The notes: generated by a model from the sequence alone, not told the origin. Shown: positions 24,030 to 35,463, counted from the stretch's first letter. The stretch: DNA of 64,000 bases from Turnera subulata (GCA_028386065.3 JAKUCV010007374.1:62001-126000), one strand, 5' to 3'. A program made the numbers and translations.

Positions 24030-24600
24030 GTCTCTGGCCATTCTCGCCGCTCACGACGAGGCAACAAATGACATCACAAGCACTACCAACTCTTTCGAAA
24101 GCTTTCACAATTTTCCCAACCTGCTATCAATATTGCCTAGCATCTTTGTTGTGTGTTATGCATTACTATATCTTTGCGACAGACAATTTGAACATATGTA
24201 AATAGTAGCTTCCCATGGGATATGCATGCCACATGCATTTGCTAAAACAGATATTGATGTGCTCAATCGATGAATCATCAAAAACTAGTTAAGCAAATTA
24301 CAATGAAATAATTTATTTTCCACACAATCCTTAACAAATGGTTTAAAAGTAATAATTCTAAAGCATGATCTCATAATAAAACTTTTGTGGCCAATTCCGC
24401 TGCTTGCGACAAGACAACATGTGATGTAACAACTACTATCAAACTTTTGAAAGATACCACGGTTTTAGGAGTATCAAGCCACCAATATTGCCTAGCATCT
24501 TTGTAACAACATGAATATGTAAATAACAATGTTTTACTTCTTATGGCATATACTGATATGTTGCTTCCTACAGAATATGCAAAGCAAATTTCCTTTCGGA
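24030..24600. repeat. Diverged tandem duplication, period about 350 bp
   Basis: 24035-24250 and 24385-24600 share the ordered blocks GGCCATTC/GGCCAATTC, CCGCT, ACGA..CAAC, ACATCACA..CACTACCA, TCGAAAG/TTGAAAG, ATTGCCTAGCATCTTTGT and a GGGATATGCATGCCA-like end. Similarity is partial, so the duplication is old. The second copy runs up to the truncated Athila LTR. Confidence 0.4.
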
Positions 24601-24620
24601 ATATTTATGGTGAATATGAT

Positions 24621-25164
24621 TTTTACTATGTCAATTGACTGGCCATCCTTTAGCATAAATCCATATTAGGGAAGCGTTAAGTGACAACGTCGTTTGCCTA
24701 TACAAAAATATAAACCGGGCTATAAAAACCGACCTCGAGGGTGGCGTGCTTTTTATTGGAGACTAAGTAGGTAAATTTCATAATGGAAATAAATTAAAAA
24801 GGAATTTTCCGGCGCTACTGGAGTAGGCTATCGATCAAATTTAGATTTACCGTTTCTTTTAAAGAAGTTTAATTTCAGACTTTAATTCGTAGAATATGCA
24901 TAGGCTAGCTATGTGGTGACAGAACATGGTTTGCTTACGCAGAGCTTAATTGTACGGAGATATTAGCAAGGAATTTCCCGAAGTCCTAGATATTTAGTAT
25001 TACTGATTCTAATTGCTTTAGTTTTCCAGTACAATTTTCATTCTTCTCATTTTATTATTCCTCTAGAAAATCGTAAATTGCTCGGTTAAGTAGTATTTAG
25101 CAAAGATCCTTGTGAGATGACCTTGTGTGCTACAACAACCCTGTATACTTACAGGAAGCTATCA
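24621..25164 (+). repeat. Athila 5' LTR, 5'-truncated
   Basis: Matches 39823-40414 of the 3' LTR from ACTATGTCAATTGACTGGCC to GGAAGCTATCA. The first 1.2 kb of the LTR is missing, since upstream sequence shows no match to 38684-39820. Relative to the 3' LTR it also lacks about 40 bases near 24780. The LTR promoter region is therefore mostly gone. Confidence 0.85.
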
Positions 25165-25170
25165 AGTTTT

Positions 25171-25190
25171 TGACGCCGTTGCCGGGGATC
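25171..25190 (+). other. Athila primer binding site (tRNA-Asp type)
   Basis: TGACGCCGTTGCCGGGGATC starts 6 bases after the 5' LTR. The Athila consensus is TGGCGCCGTTGCCGGGGATC, complementary to the 3' end of tRNA-Asp, so there is a single G-to-A change at the third base. Confidence 0.9.
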
Positions 25191-25302
25191 GGCATTAATA
25201 TTATTTAACTTTGTGATTAGGTTAATCTAAATTTTTATTTTTTATTTTCTTTTTCACCCGTTTGTTTAGTTTTGTTCATCTTTCTTCAGGCTTCTCTAGT
25301 GC

Positions 25303-27055
25303 ATGAATAGGAGAAGCTCGGGAGTGCCACCTGGAAAACAAGACCCCGAGATCGAGAGAACATTTTAGGGGCGTGTCCACTAGCAAAGGCTTGAGAAGAA
25401 ATTGGAGGACGACAATTCATCCAAATGAGAATGCAGAACAGAACAACGAGGGGGTAGAGGTAGTCCAATACGGACCTAGGCACAGGCCGGTCTGGGATTT
25501 CTCCATCCTCGATGCAACCCTTGCATAGTCCAGTGTCGTTCGCCCAGCTGTGCAAGCAAACAACTTTGAGCTAAACCCAGCCTTGATCAATATGGTCCAA
25601 AACGAACCTTTTTGGGGCTCCTCCATTGAAGACCCAAATCAGCATCTACAAGATTTCCTAGAAATCTATGATACAGTTAAGGTAAATGGAGCCTCCGAGG
25701 ATGCTATCAAACTTCGCCTTTTTCCTTTCTCACTCAAAGACAAGGCAAAGGCGTGGCTGACTGCACAACCTCCTGGGACATTCGATACATAGGCTGCCCT
25801 ATCACAGTCATTGCTGAAAAAGTTTTTATCTACCCACCAAGGCCATAATATTAAGGAAAAACATAGTAGAGTTTAAAAAAAGTCCAATGAATCTTTCTAC
25901 GATGCGTGAGAAAGGTTTAAAGAGGCATTATGAAAATGCCCAAAGCATGGCCTTCCTAACTGGTTGATCGTGGAGAAATTCTATGCTGGCCTAAACGAGA
26001 CCCTCCGTGCACACTTCGATGCTGCAGCTGGAGGAGTTGCTTTAGCCAAAGATGTTGAGGATGTGTATGGTCTATTCGAGCATATCGCCAGCAACAGATT
26101 CGAGTGGCCAGCCGAGATACCTGGCAGAAAAACTACCGGCATTCTTGAACTTGACGCAATGAGCCTGATGAACGCCAAGTTAAATGCCCTTATGAAGATG
26201 AAAGGGAAGGGACATTCACATTCCTGTGCAAGGTGTGAAGGGGGTTATCCAGAGTGCCCAGCAGAGGGAGGTTATGAGGAAGCATACCAAGAACAAGTTA
26301 GTTACATTAAGTAGAGAGTCTAGAAGGATCCTTATTCAAACACCTACAACCTAGGTTGGAGGGACCACTCTAGCTTCTCTTAGAAGCCTCAACAGCCCAA
26401 CCAAAATCCAACCAGAAGGGTCCTCCCAGATTTCCTCCTAAACAACCTTCTGAGCATACCAACAGGCATATCAACCGGCTTTTAAAGATGACTTGCAGTC
26501 GCTACTCAAGTCATTTATGGAAGAATAGTGGCAAGTCGTGAAAGGGCTTTCTGACGAGACTAACAATCTCAAATGTCAGATAGCATAAGCTAGCCCTAGT
26601 CAGGGCAATCATGGTAGACTATCGGGAATTCCATAGGTGAATCCCAAGGCTCAGTGCAATGCAATCACTAGAGCAACAACCACCTCCAATCCCGGTAAAA
26701 GCAGCAGAACATGGCCAGGCCGTGCAAGAAGACAAGCTTGCGGAGCATGAGCAGGCTGTGCCAGCAGAAAAATGAAAGGCAAAGAAAGGTGAAGTTAAGT
26801 CTTACGTTCCGCCTATTCCCTATCCTCAGAGGCCAAATCCACTCGTCCATTACAAGAAGTTTGGTCGTGTTTTTAAGATCATAAAAAAGCTCTACATCAA
26901 CATTTCGTTCATCGAGGTCGTGTCCCAAATGCCAACATATGCCAAATTCATAAAGAACATCCTATCCAACAAGAATACGTTGATTGATTATGGGACGGTG
27001 GCCTTGACGGGAGAATGTAGTGTAATCATCCAGAACAAACTTCCAGATCCCGTGA
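25303..27055 (+). pseudogene. gag: Athila gag, broken
   Basis: An ATG at 25303 opens a frame beginning MNRRSSGVPPGKQD that stops after about 20 codons. The reading resumes with the Athila capsid: ANNFELNPALINMVQNEPFW, EDPNQHLQDFLEIYDTVKV, FPFSLKDKAKAWL at 25550-25792, and VEKFYAGLNETLRAHFDAAA with a DVYGLFEHIASN block at 25964-26314. Stops lie at about 25791, 25875, 25906 and 25932. The C-terminal part reads YVPPIPYPQRPNPLVHYKKF and MPTYAKFIKNILSNKNTLID near 26805-26990, the block that normally precedes the protease in Athila. No CCHC knuckle was seen, consistent with the lineage. Gag would form the particle; this copy cannot encode a full one. Confidence 0.85.
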
Positions 27056-27420
27056 CATTACTATCCCCTGCGACATAGGGAGCGTACGATTGAGAGCACT
27101 TTGCGATCTTGGCGCAATTGTTAGTGTGATCCCTTTCTCGATAAGCAAGCAACTCAACCTAAGGGATTTGAAACCTACTGCCATGTAACTCCACTTAACA
27201 GATAGGTCTGTCAGGTATCTAGTGGGAATTTTGGAAGATATTCCAATAAAAATTGGGAACTTCTTCGTCCCGGTTGATTTCGTGGTTCTAGACATGGAGG
27301 TAGAAAACCATGTACCCATCATCCTCAGATGACCCTTTTTGGCAACTACTAGAGCCATAATCGATGTCAAGGCAGGGAAGCTCACATTACAAGTCCAGTC
27401 TGAGAAGATTTGCTACGTTG
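27056..27420 (+). pseudogene. Athila aspartic protease, broken
   Basis: The plus strand encodes GSVRLRALCDLGAIVSVIPF at about 27078-27137. The catalytic Asp sits in CDLGA, the form usual for Athila proteases. It continues with LTDRSVRYLVGILEDIPIKI, FFVPVDFVVLDMEVENHVPI and FLATTRAIIDVKAGKLTLQV. Stops at 27187 (after PTAM) and 27330 (replacing the Gly-Arg before PFLA) interrupt it. In an intact element this enzyme cleaves the Gag-Pol polyprotein. Confidence 0.8.
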
Positions 27421-27699
27421 TTGATGAAGTGATTCGCAAAGGAGTACCAGACGACTCGTGTTACCGACTTGACATCGTTGAAATAGCAGTTGACGAAAGT
27501 TCTGCACAAGCAGACTGTGCTGACCCTCTGTTGGCATGCATCGCTCTTAATAAAGGCATTCGGGATCTAGATCCTGAGATAGCAGATTATGCACGCCAAC
27601 TTGAGGTCTTGTCTCTGGCTTCTGTCAAAGAAGACAAAGGATTTGAAGAATTGAGCAAGACACCAGAGGACTCAACAACAGATGACACCCCGAAGGTTG

Positions 27700-28980
27700 A
27701 ACTGAAGCCTCTCCCGCCCAAACTTCGTTATACATTCCTGAGACCTAACTCTGCGTACCCAATGATCATAAACATGAGTTTGAAAGAGGAAGAGGAAGAG
27801 AAGTTGTTGAGTGCTCTAAAGGCACACCAAAAAGCGATCGGATATTCTATCGATGATCTCACCGAGATAAGTCCCCCATTTTGCACTCATAGAATACTCC
27901 TAGAGGACAGCTACAAGCCGGTGATCGAGCGCCAGCGACGACTCAATGAAAATATGAATGAAGTCGTCAAGAAAGAAATTTTGAACTTGCTGGACGCTGG
28001 GATAATCTATCCCATTTCAGATAGTGAATGGGTCTCCCCTGTTCACGTTGTGCCTAAAAAGAGGGGAATGACTGTCGTGGAAAATGAGAATAATGAGCTA
28101 ATCCCCATGAGGACAGTCACCAGATGGCGAATGTGCATCGATTACAAGAAGTTGAATAGCGTCACCCTGAAGGATCATTTCCCACTCCCCTTCATCGACT
28201 AGATGCTCGAGAGGTTGGCCAAGCACTCTTACTTTTGCTACTTGGATGGATATTCTGGTTTCTTCCATATTCCTATCTAGCCAACTGATCAAGAAAAGAC
28301 GACATTCACATGTCCTTATGGCACATTCGCCTATTGGAGAATGGCATTCGGCTTGTGTAATGTTCCAGTCACATTAAGTGCTGCATGATGGCAATCTTTC
28401 CCGACATAATCAAGGAAATCATGGAAGTCTTTATGGACGATTTCCCGGTCTACTGAAAGACTTTTGACTAATGTCTGGCCAACCTTTCTCGAGTCTTGTA
28501 GAGATGCGAAGAGGCCAACTTGGTTCTCAACTGGGAAAAGTACCATTTTATGGTACGAGAAAGGATAGTTTTGGGCCACACCATCTCTGAACGTGGAATT
28601 AAGGTTGACCGCGCAAAAATTGAGGTGATAGAGAAGCTGCCTCCACCAACAAATGATCGAGGAAATCATGCAAGTCTTTATGGATGATTCCTCAGTCTAC
28701 AGAAAGACTTTTGATGAATGTCTAGCCAACCTTTTTCGAGTCTTGCAGAGATGCGAAGAGGCCAACTTGGTTCTCAAATGGGAAAAGTGCCATTTTATGG
28801 TATGAGAAGGGATAGTTCTAAGCCACACCATCTCTGAACGTGGAATTGAGGTTGACCGTGCAAAAATTGAGGTGACCGAGAAGCTGCCCCTCCCAACCAA
28901 TATTTGAGGAATTCGAAGTTTCTTAGGCCACGCCGGGTTTTATCGAAGATTCATCAAAGATTTTTCAAAGATCTCCAAAC
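27700..28980 (+). pseudogene. Athila reverse transcriptase, broken and internally duplicated
   Basis: An open frame to 28202 covers the RT N-terminus: SYKPVIERQRRLNENMNEVV, LLDAGIIYPISDSEWVSPVH and a WRMCIDYKKLNSVTLKDHFP block. Stops follow at 28200, where FIDQ would be expected, and about 28278 (IPI then stop). The palm core reads YLDGYSGFFHIPI and TCPYGTFAYWRMAFGLCN. The catalytic FMDD box (EVFMDDFPVY at about 28425-28455) and the following CLANLSRVL, RCEEANLVLNWEK and GHTISERGI blocks are present twice, because 28412-28655 is duplicated at 28659-28900 with a 247-bp period. That is not a multiple of three, so it shifts the frame. A fresh frame is needed for the connection to RNase H. Confidence 0.85.
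28412..28900 (+). repeat. 247-bp tandem duplication inside RT
   Basis: GGAAATCATGGAAGTCTTTA at 28414 and GGAAATCATGCAAGTCTTTA at 28661 start two copies that stay aligned to GAGAAGCTGCC(T/C)C near 28640 and 28888. The copies differ at scattered bases (for example GACGATTTCCCGG against GATGATTCCTCAG), so the duplication is not recent. Neither copy gives a continuous RT. Confidence 0.85.
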
Positions 28981-29029
28981 CTTTGACTAATCTTCTAAAT
29001 AAAGATGTACCCTTCGTATTTGACCAGGT

Positions 29030-29560
29030 TTGTGTCGCGAAGCTTTCGAGAAGATCAAGCGAGCACTAATCTCAGCTCCTGTCATGCAACTACCTGACTG
29101 GAGCCTTCCTTTCGAGATTATGTGCGATGCAAGTAATTTTGCAGTAGGGGCTGTCTTGGGACAAAGGAAGGATGATAAATTGCATGTAATTTATTACGCT
29201 AGCAAGACACTCAACGATGCATTGGCGAACTATGTAATAACTGAGAAGGAGATGCTTGCGGTAGTATTCGCCATTGAGAAATTCCACTCCTGTCTTTTCG
29301 GATCCAAAATTATAGTATACACCGATCACTCAACACTCAAGTACCTCATGCGGAATAAAGATCCTAAACCAAGGCTGATCCGGTGGGTGCTTCTCCTTCA
29401 AAAGTTTGATCTCGAAATTCGAGACAAAAACGGAACCGAGAACACAGTAGCATATCATGTCTTGCGATTGGCCCAGGATCATTTCCCAAGTGAAGAGTTG
29501 TTAACCATTGATGACTTCTTTTCTAGAAGAACAGTTGGCAGCACTCGTAGTAGTGGCTAG
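29030..29560 (+). CDS. Athila RNase H domain (open remnant)
   Basis: One uninterrupted plus-strand frame of 176 codons covers the RT/RNase H connection and RNase [61 protein letters not shown] (the catalytic Glu is in TEKEMLA), then [20 protein letters not shown] and [20 protein letters not shown]. The Asp of CDASNFAVG, the Glu of TEKE and the Asp of YTDHS, three of the expected acidic residues, are present. The later block reads [11 protein letters not shown] where ADHLSRL would be usual, so the last Asp is lost. It is a fragment of the pol polyprotein and has no start codon of its own; no independent product is expected. Confidence 0.8.
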   Translation: MCREAFEKIKRALISAPVMQLPDWSLPFEIMCDASNFAVGAVLGQRKDDKLHVIYYASKTLNDALANYVITEKEMLAVVFAIEKFHSCLFGSKIIVYTDHSTLKYLMRNKDPKPRLIRWVLLLQKFDLEIRDKNGTENTVAYHVLRLAQDHFPSEELLTIDDFFSRRTVGSTRSSG

Positions 29561-29639
29561 ATGTGCAACCGTATGGTACGTCGATTTTGTCAACTACTTA
29601 GTAAGCAGATTCCTGTCCCCATATCATTCACATCAGTAG

Positions 29640-30832
29640 AGGAAGAAATTCATCTCTGATGTCAAAAAGTTATTTATGGGATGACCCGCTGCTATCCAAA
29701 AGATGGGACGATGGGATGACGTGTAGATGTCTACCCGAGGACGAGATGGATGACCTTCTTCACAACTGTGATGCTTCATCTTGTGGCGGCCACATGAGCG
29801 CAGGCAAAATGGCAGCAAAAGTATTGCAGAGTGGATTTTTCTGGCCCAGCTTATTCAAGGATGCCATTTAGTTCACACAATTATGCGATCGCTGCCAGCA
29901 CACGGGAAACATCTCCCAACGCCATGAAATGCCACAGCACGGCATTTTAGAGGTTGAAACCTTTGATGTATGGGGAATAGACTTTATGGGACCATTCTCA
30001 TCCTCCCAATCCAACTATTACATCTTGGTTGCAGTTGATTACGTCACAAGAATGGGTAGAGGCCATCGCCTCACCAACAAACGATGCACGGGTTGTTTTC
30101 GGGTTTTTAAAGAAACTTTTCTGCCATTTCGGCACACCCAGGGCATTGATTAGCGGTGGCAGCACCCACTTTTGCAACAAGAAGTTGGAGGATGTGCTTT
30201 GCAAATACGGAGTAACCCACAAAGTTGCCACCCCTTATCATCCTCAGGCGAGCGGTCAAGTGGAAGTCTCCAATCGGGCGATTAAGCAGATTCTGGAAAA
30301 GACAGCACTTCAAGAAAAGATTGGGTTATTAAGCTCGACGACACTCTATGGGCTTATCAAACTGCTTATAGGACCCCCATCAAGACAACTCCTTACTGGC
30401 TCGTCTACGGGTATTCATGCCACCTTCCGTTTGAGGTCCAACACAAGGCGTACTGGGCAATCAAAACATTAAACTTTGACCCCAAAGCAACATGAAGGCA
30501 CCGCTTGCTACAGCTCAACAAGCTAGAAGAAATCTTTTTGGATGCCTATGAGAACGCCAAAATCTACAAAGAGAGGACCAAACGGTGGCACGACATGCGG
30601 ATATTGAAAAGAGATTTCCAGACTAGAGACTCAAGCTTTTCCCTGAAAAGCTTCGGTCACGATGGTTGGGACCTTTTAAGGTCATCAGTGTCTACCAATC
30701 TGGCGTCGTTGAAATTCGGAGCAAAGACGATGGTACTATCACAGTGAATGGACAACGACTCAAGTTGTACATTCCCGAAGAGCCTATCGGACAAGAGGCA
30801 GTGCTACCTTTCGCAGACATGCCTTCCGCATG
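29640..30832 (+). pseudogene. Athila integrase, frameshifted
   Basis: Plus frames give the zinc module near 29760-29920 (HNCDASSCGGHMSAGKMAAK...[13 protein letters not shown]-like) and [20 protein letters not shown] with the first catalytic Asp at about 29970. A frameshift near 30040-30060 moves the reading to [20 protein letters not shown]. The second catalytic position reads [20 protein letters not shown] where the family has S-D-G-G/S, so the Asp has become Gly. The third, [17 protein letters not shown], keeps Glu. A further break near 30310 precedes the C-terminal module, read to about 30832: KLRSRW, GPFKVISVYQSGVVEI and VNGQRLKLYIPEEPIGQEAV. The enzyme would insert the cDNA; this copy is catalytically and structurally dead. 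Confidence 0.85.
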
Positions 30833-31061
30833 ACGGTCTCTGAGTCCAGCTACAAAATGTTAAAGAAGCGCTGCGTGGGAGGCAACCGACGTCATTTTCA
30901 TTTTCAGTAAATAAAGAGCGCACCAAGTTTAGGGTGGAGTCCTCTTCACTCCACTTGCGTTTCGTAGTACAACAAATAAAATGGGGACACATGCAGCCGA
31001 GATGCGACGCGGCAAGTTCGGGGGTGCACACGGAACTTGTGCCTTCACTTCATATATTAAT
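30833..31061 (+). other. Athila post-pol spacer
   Basis: Contains TTAAAGAAGCGCTGCGTGGG and AGGCAAC near 30858-30885. This motif (AAGCGC followed by TGGGAGGCAACC) commonly follows pol in Athila elements. No gene. Confidence 0.5.
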
Positions 31062-31092
31062 ATCTAACAATATATACTACATATTGTTAGAT
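31062..31092. repeat. Short hairpin
   Basis: ATCTAACAATAT and its perfect complement ATATTGTTAGAT are separated by 8-9 bases. It has a 12-bp stem and lies in AT-rich spacer. It may be the footprint or end of a small inverted-repeat element. Confidence 0.6.
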
Positions 31093-31168
31093 ACTACATA
31101 TATGATTTAAAGGCCCAAGTCGAATCATCAGTGCCAACATATATTTATATGTCCAACGATATATTATA

Positions 31169-31202
31169 CTAGCAAAAATGCTCGCGCTTCGCTGCGGGTA
31201 AC
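31169..31202 (-). mobile_element. Helitron-like 3' terminus
   Basis: On the minus strand TTACCCGCAGCGAAGCGCGA is followed by GCATTTTTG and CTAG, then T. A GC-rich imperfect hairpin 8-10 bases before CTAG with a T as next host base is the Helitron 3'-end signature. The stem here is only about five pairs including one wobble. The 5' end, expected to the right, was not found. Confidence 0.4.
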
Positions 31203-33660
31203 TTATTTGTACTAACAATTACATAATTGCCCAAGCACACTAATTAAATCATAATAATAGTTAACCTATGTACAAGGTAGCAATGCTTGAAATTAATTAA
31301 ATCCAGATAACAATTTGCGGAAGAGATAGAGTGATAGAAATCGGGAGCCTTTCCAAAAAGTAGAAAACATGAAAAATTTGAAAGGTTGAATTTTGAGAGT
31401 AAACTTCAATTTTTTAAATAGTTTCTTTTTATGAAATGGTCACTTTAAGATAGACAAAATCTAGTGCGTACAATAAAGTTTATAGCTATGGGTTTATTTC
31501 ATATCACAGGTGCCTTGCTAAACTGTTATGAATTAACAGTTTTTCTTTTTTTCTTCCCCTTACTCAACCCTAGCCGCCGCTGGTACTCCTATGGGGGCCT
31601 GCCTTCAGGCAGCCTCTCCATCCCCTCCCCTTTTTTTTATTTTTCTTGTTTTTTTCCTTTACTCTACCCGGATTAATAAAACTACCAATTCAGATCTTAG
31701 TCTAAATTTGGTTTTCCACCTCTTTGCGAGGTTTCCCATTCCTATGAGGGGGTCATTTTGGGCAATTTTTTGTGGTCTTCCTCTCCAGAAAAGATTGTCA
31801 GATCTATCTCTTTCTTAGATCCAAGCTTTTCCTGAAATTTTTCCCCCTCACTTCTCTTTTCTAGCCCATTACCACATACCTCTCTTACCCTTTCTCTCAT
31901 CTCCCCCACCTCCTTCCCTCAACCGCATGCTTCAACCTTGATGGAGCGTGGTACGAGTGAGGAGTTTTTCTTTAAACAATTTGCAGATTTGCTCTCAGGT
32001 TAAAGAAGAAATATAAGGGATGAGGCTTCATTTGGTGTTTTACTCAATGATTCCTATTTTTTCCTTTGTGGTTGCTGGGTGGGTAGTGAATACCATGCTC
32101 ATATTCTTCAGGTTGGGAAGGATTTCTTCTTACTGCTGCAATGGTTTTGGGATAACGAAGCACTCGTGGCCTTGTGTTTGAAGCCATCCATGGGAAAGTG
32201 CTTCAGGCTTGTGGAGCTACACCGACTTTATGTCTTCTGGAATGTATCACAAGTCTTTGTCTTCCTCTTTTGTAGGATTATTAGCCACCTGTTTGTTATG
32301 GTTTCTCATATCATTGTATTAGATTTAGATTTTCTTCCCTTAATCCGCTGTATGTGGGTCTAGGATTTTTTTATTGTACCTATTATCATTTAATGGAAAG
32401 GCTTATAGGCCGTTTATAAAAAAAAAAGAGGTTAGGAATTGACATAAATTTTGAGAGCCAAAAATATCTAAATGCATTAAGGCAATTACTTTTTTTAATT
32501 CCATCAGGACACTTTCTTGTAATTATTTTTGTTTTTTACTTTCATATTTAGTACTTGTAATTTATTTTATTATAAGAATAATTTCTATAGAATGGTAAAA
32601 TATATTTATAGTTTCTCTCAAATGATTAACCCATTAGAGAAAATCGTGTAGTGAAATCATTATTTTACTTAATAAAGTATAGTATTTATATAATATTTAA
32701 GGAGTACAATTAATAATATATTCCCTCAACAATGTTTTTAAGTTATTATGAATCTATACATGTTGTAAAGGTAGGAGGTAAAATTTTATGAAGAATAGTT
32801 GAGTAAGTTTAATATTAATTTTGCATTAATAAAATATTTATTGTGCATTCAATAGATATTAGTAGACATTAGTGGAGCCAAAACTCTTTATTACGAAACT
32901 AAACCCAATTAGTTTTAATAACTACAATAATTTTATTAGAGTTATTGATTGATCTTCAATATAACTGAGGCTTTTATCATAACGGAATATATGACATTAT
33001 AAAATTCTATGTTTCAATTTATATGTCAATATAAAAAACCATGAGTATAGTTTATATTTAATTTAATAGTAGGTTTTCAGAATATAATTTGATAAAAAAA
33101 TTTTTTTTTTGGGAACTGATAAAAAAAATTTACTTATAAGTTATGTTTTTTTTCTTCCAAAACGGTATTAAATAACTTTTTGGTTGCCATCATATGAAAA
33201 ACTCTATAAATCATTTAACATTATATTTTACATAAAAAAAACAAAATTTTAAATAAATTGTGACCAATTATATTTTACATACACAAAATAAAATTTTAAA
33301 TAGATTGTTATTTTTTTAATATTGATTTAGTCTCAAATATACCTGTCATGTCAAACTCCCACCATGATTTATTTCCCTGTCTCACTTAATTTGTCAGGTT
33401 TACAAATATTTGCATGCTGATTTTCTTCACGAAAATATTTGCATCTACTTTATGGTTGAATTAAGATCTAATTAACCATGATTATACAGCATATTGCATT
33501 GAACTCACCTGAGTGGGACCACTTGCTGAACTCAACAAAACAAAGGGCACGTGAGCAATAAAATATATTATTTTATTTGCAGGCCCAGGCTGGGACGAGC
33601 CTTAATTCGGCGCAATCTATATATATATCTGTACATATTTATATAATATATATGTACCCC
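31203..33660. other. Spacer with a possible poly(A)-tailed retroelement
   Basis: About 31460-32430 is less AT-rich, contains ACTCCTATGGGGGCCTGCCT and GCCTTCAGGCAGCCTCTCC near 31590, and ends in a run of A at 32419-32428 after GGCCGTTTAT. That is suggestive of a truncated LINE or other reverse-transcribed insert, but no RT or endonuclease frame was recognised and no target duplication abuts the A-run. The rest (32430-33660) is AT-rich with nothing recognisable. The whole stretch sits inside the Athila element. Confidence 0.35.
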
Positions 33661-33670
33661 ATTTGTACAC

Positions 33671-34404
33671 GAGTAAATAGTTTTTTCTGTCCCTCCACTT
33701 TTTCGATTTCGCATTTATTGTCCCTCTTCGTTTTTTTTCACTCATGTCGTCCCTCAACTTTTGATTTACCGGGTCAGGTGGTCCTTTTTACCTGCTGCAG
33801 CAGGTTAGTAGTTGTGGAGCTGACACGTGGCAGTGGGGCCCATGATCTGCATATTTTTTTTATTATTTTTATCCTTTTTTATATTTTTCCAAAAATTTAA
33901 GCCTTAAAAATTTTTATTTAAATTAAATTTTTTTTAGAAAATAAATATTAATTTCTAAATATGCATTGAGAAAAAAATTAAATATGATCATCATCTCACC
34001 TAATCCCTCTATAATATTCTGGTTAACGAAATTGAACAAAATTAACCAAAATTAGAATAAAAAAAACTAAAACAATGAGAGAGGCATATCTAATTCTAAC
34101 CTATAATTAAAAAAAAAACAAACAGTGGAGGATACTAGTATATAATGAGGGAAATTAAGATTTATTTATTTTAAAAGATTTTAAAAATAAAATTTGATTA
34201 AAGAAAAAAATAATTAAATAAATAATTTGTGTGTGGGCCCCACTGCCACTTGTCAGCTCCATAGCTATCAACCTGCTGTAGCAGGTGAAAAGGACCACGT
34301 GACCCGGTAAATCAAGAGTTGAGGGACGACATGAGTGAAAAAAACGAAGAGGGACAATAAATGCGAAATCGAAAAAGTGGAGCGACAGAAAAAACTATTT
34401 ACTC
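33671..34404. mobile_element. Mutator-like MITE with about 180-bp inverted repeats
   Basis: A perfect 10-bp target duplication ATTTGTACAC (33661-33670 and 34405-34414) flanks inverted repeats. They begin GAGTAAATAGTTTTTTCTGT on both ends and run through the blocks TTTCGATTTCGCATTTATTG, GTCCCTCTTCG, GATTTACCGGGTCA, ACCTGCTG(C/T)AGCAGGT and GCAGTGGGGCCCA. The interior of about 370 bp is AT-rich and non-coding. Long TIRs with a 9-11 bp duplication are the hallmark of Mutator-like elements. The plus frame at 33577-33900 that crosses the left TIR is not a gene. Confidence 0.85.
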
Positions 34405-34414
34405 ATTTGTACAC

Positions 34415-35463
34415 ATATATATATATTGTTTGTTTATTGTTTTTGAGGACACCATCAGTGCTACAATTCCAAGCACGTAAAGGTACTGCAAAGTACCTCT
34501 ATTTTTTCTTTTTAAAAAAAATAAAAATCAAGAGAGCGAGGAGGTTAGCACGGGTACCATGTCCCTATCCTATTCAAAACCTTTATTTTATATACACAAA
34601 CAGTTAACCCACCAACATATCTTCACCTACCTGTTATATTGTATAACCCGATACTCCAATCTCTTCCTTCCCACTAAATCAAATCCCTAATCCCTATCTT
34701 ACCTCTAAACCCCACACTAACAATCCCACAATATCCTTTGTTCGAGTTTTACATGATACTAACGACAAAAGAACTCAAAAAATAAAACACAACGCCCCAC
34801 ACACAACATCGCCATTCTTTCCTTTCTCTCTCCTCTCTTCTCCTCAATGAGGACCAAGGAGGCAGTTGCAAATAGAGGCCATGGCCTTCAAAATGCCACC
34901 TCTTCTCACATAACAAAGCCCCCACAAACCAGAAACACCTCCCCCAACAATTCCGCCTCCCACCGCCGCTCTCCATCGCCTCCAAACTATACAACCTCGT
35001 CTTCCTCCTCCAGGCCATCTCCTCCACCAACCTCCCACAGCCGCCGACATCCCTCCTCGATTTTCTTGCCACCTCCTCACCGTTCCACCGCCCGCGATGA
35101 ACCCCCTGCAGGTTCCGACCAATCTCACCCACATGCAGGCTCACATAGAGGCGGTGTCACATGCGGCCCCTCTGCCGGGCACAGTAGCAGCCCTTCAGGT
35201 CTCCACCCAGGCAACGACCTACGTCTACAATCTTGGAGCCTCACCATCCCCTACAACCGCAAAGCTGCAGCCGGTCCGCCCAATCGAAGGGCACCAAAGA
35301 GCAAGCCCGGCGTTCTCCTCCACGCCCCAATCCACCACGGCGCTGACCTTCCCTTATCCGATGATCCCCTCGCCATTGCACAACTCCAAATGGGGGAGCC
35401 TCCGACACTGCTTCTATACCACTCTCTGCCAACCGCCGTAACAAGTCCTCCACTGCCTCCATA
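34415..35463 (+). other. Spacer and GC-rich Ser/Pro-rich region upstream of the Athila env-like ORF
   Basis: 34415-34840 holds no gene. 34847-35463 is GC-rich and open on both strands, giving low-complexity Ser/Pro/His-rich readings (plus 34847-35464 and 35097-35441). The frame used by the env-like ORF becomes readable about 35400 (SIPLSANRRNKSSTASIGYR). This may be the diverged N-terminal part of that ORF, broken by indels. I recognise no other family. The minus-strand readings are treated as composition artefacts. Confidence 0.35.

Noticed and set aside
31390..32460. LINE with AATTTTGAGAG as target duplication
   Set aside because: The right-hand copy is about 24 bases away from the A-run, and no LINE protein frame was found.
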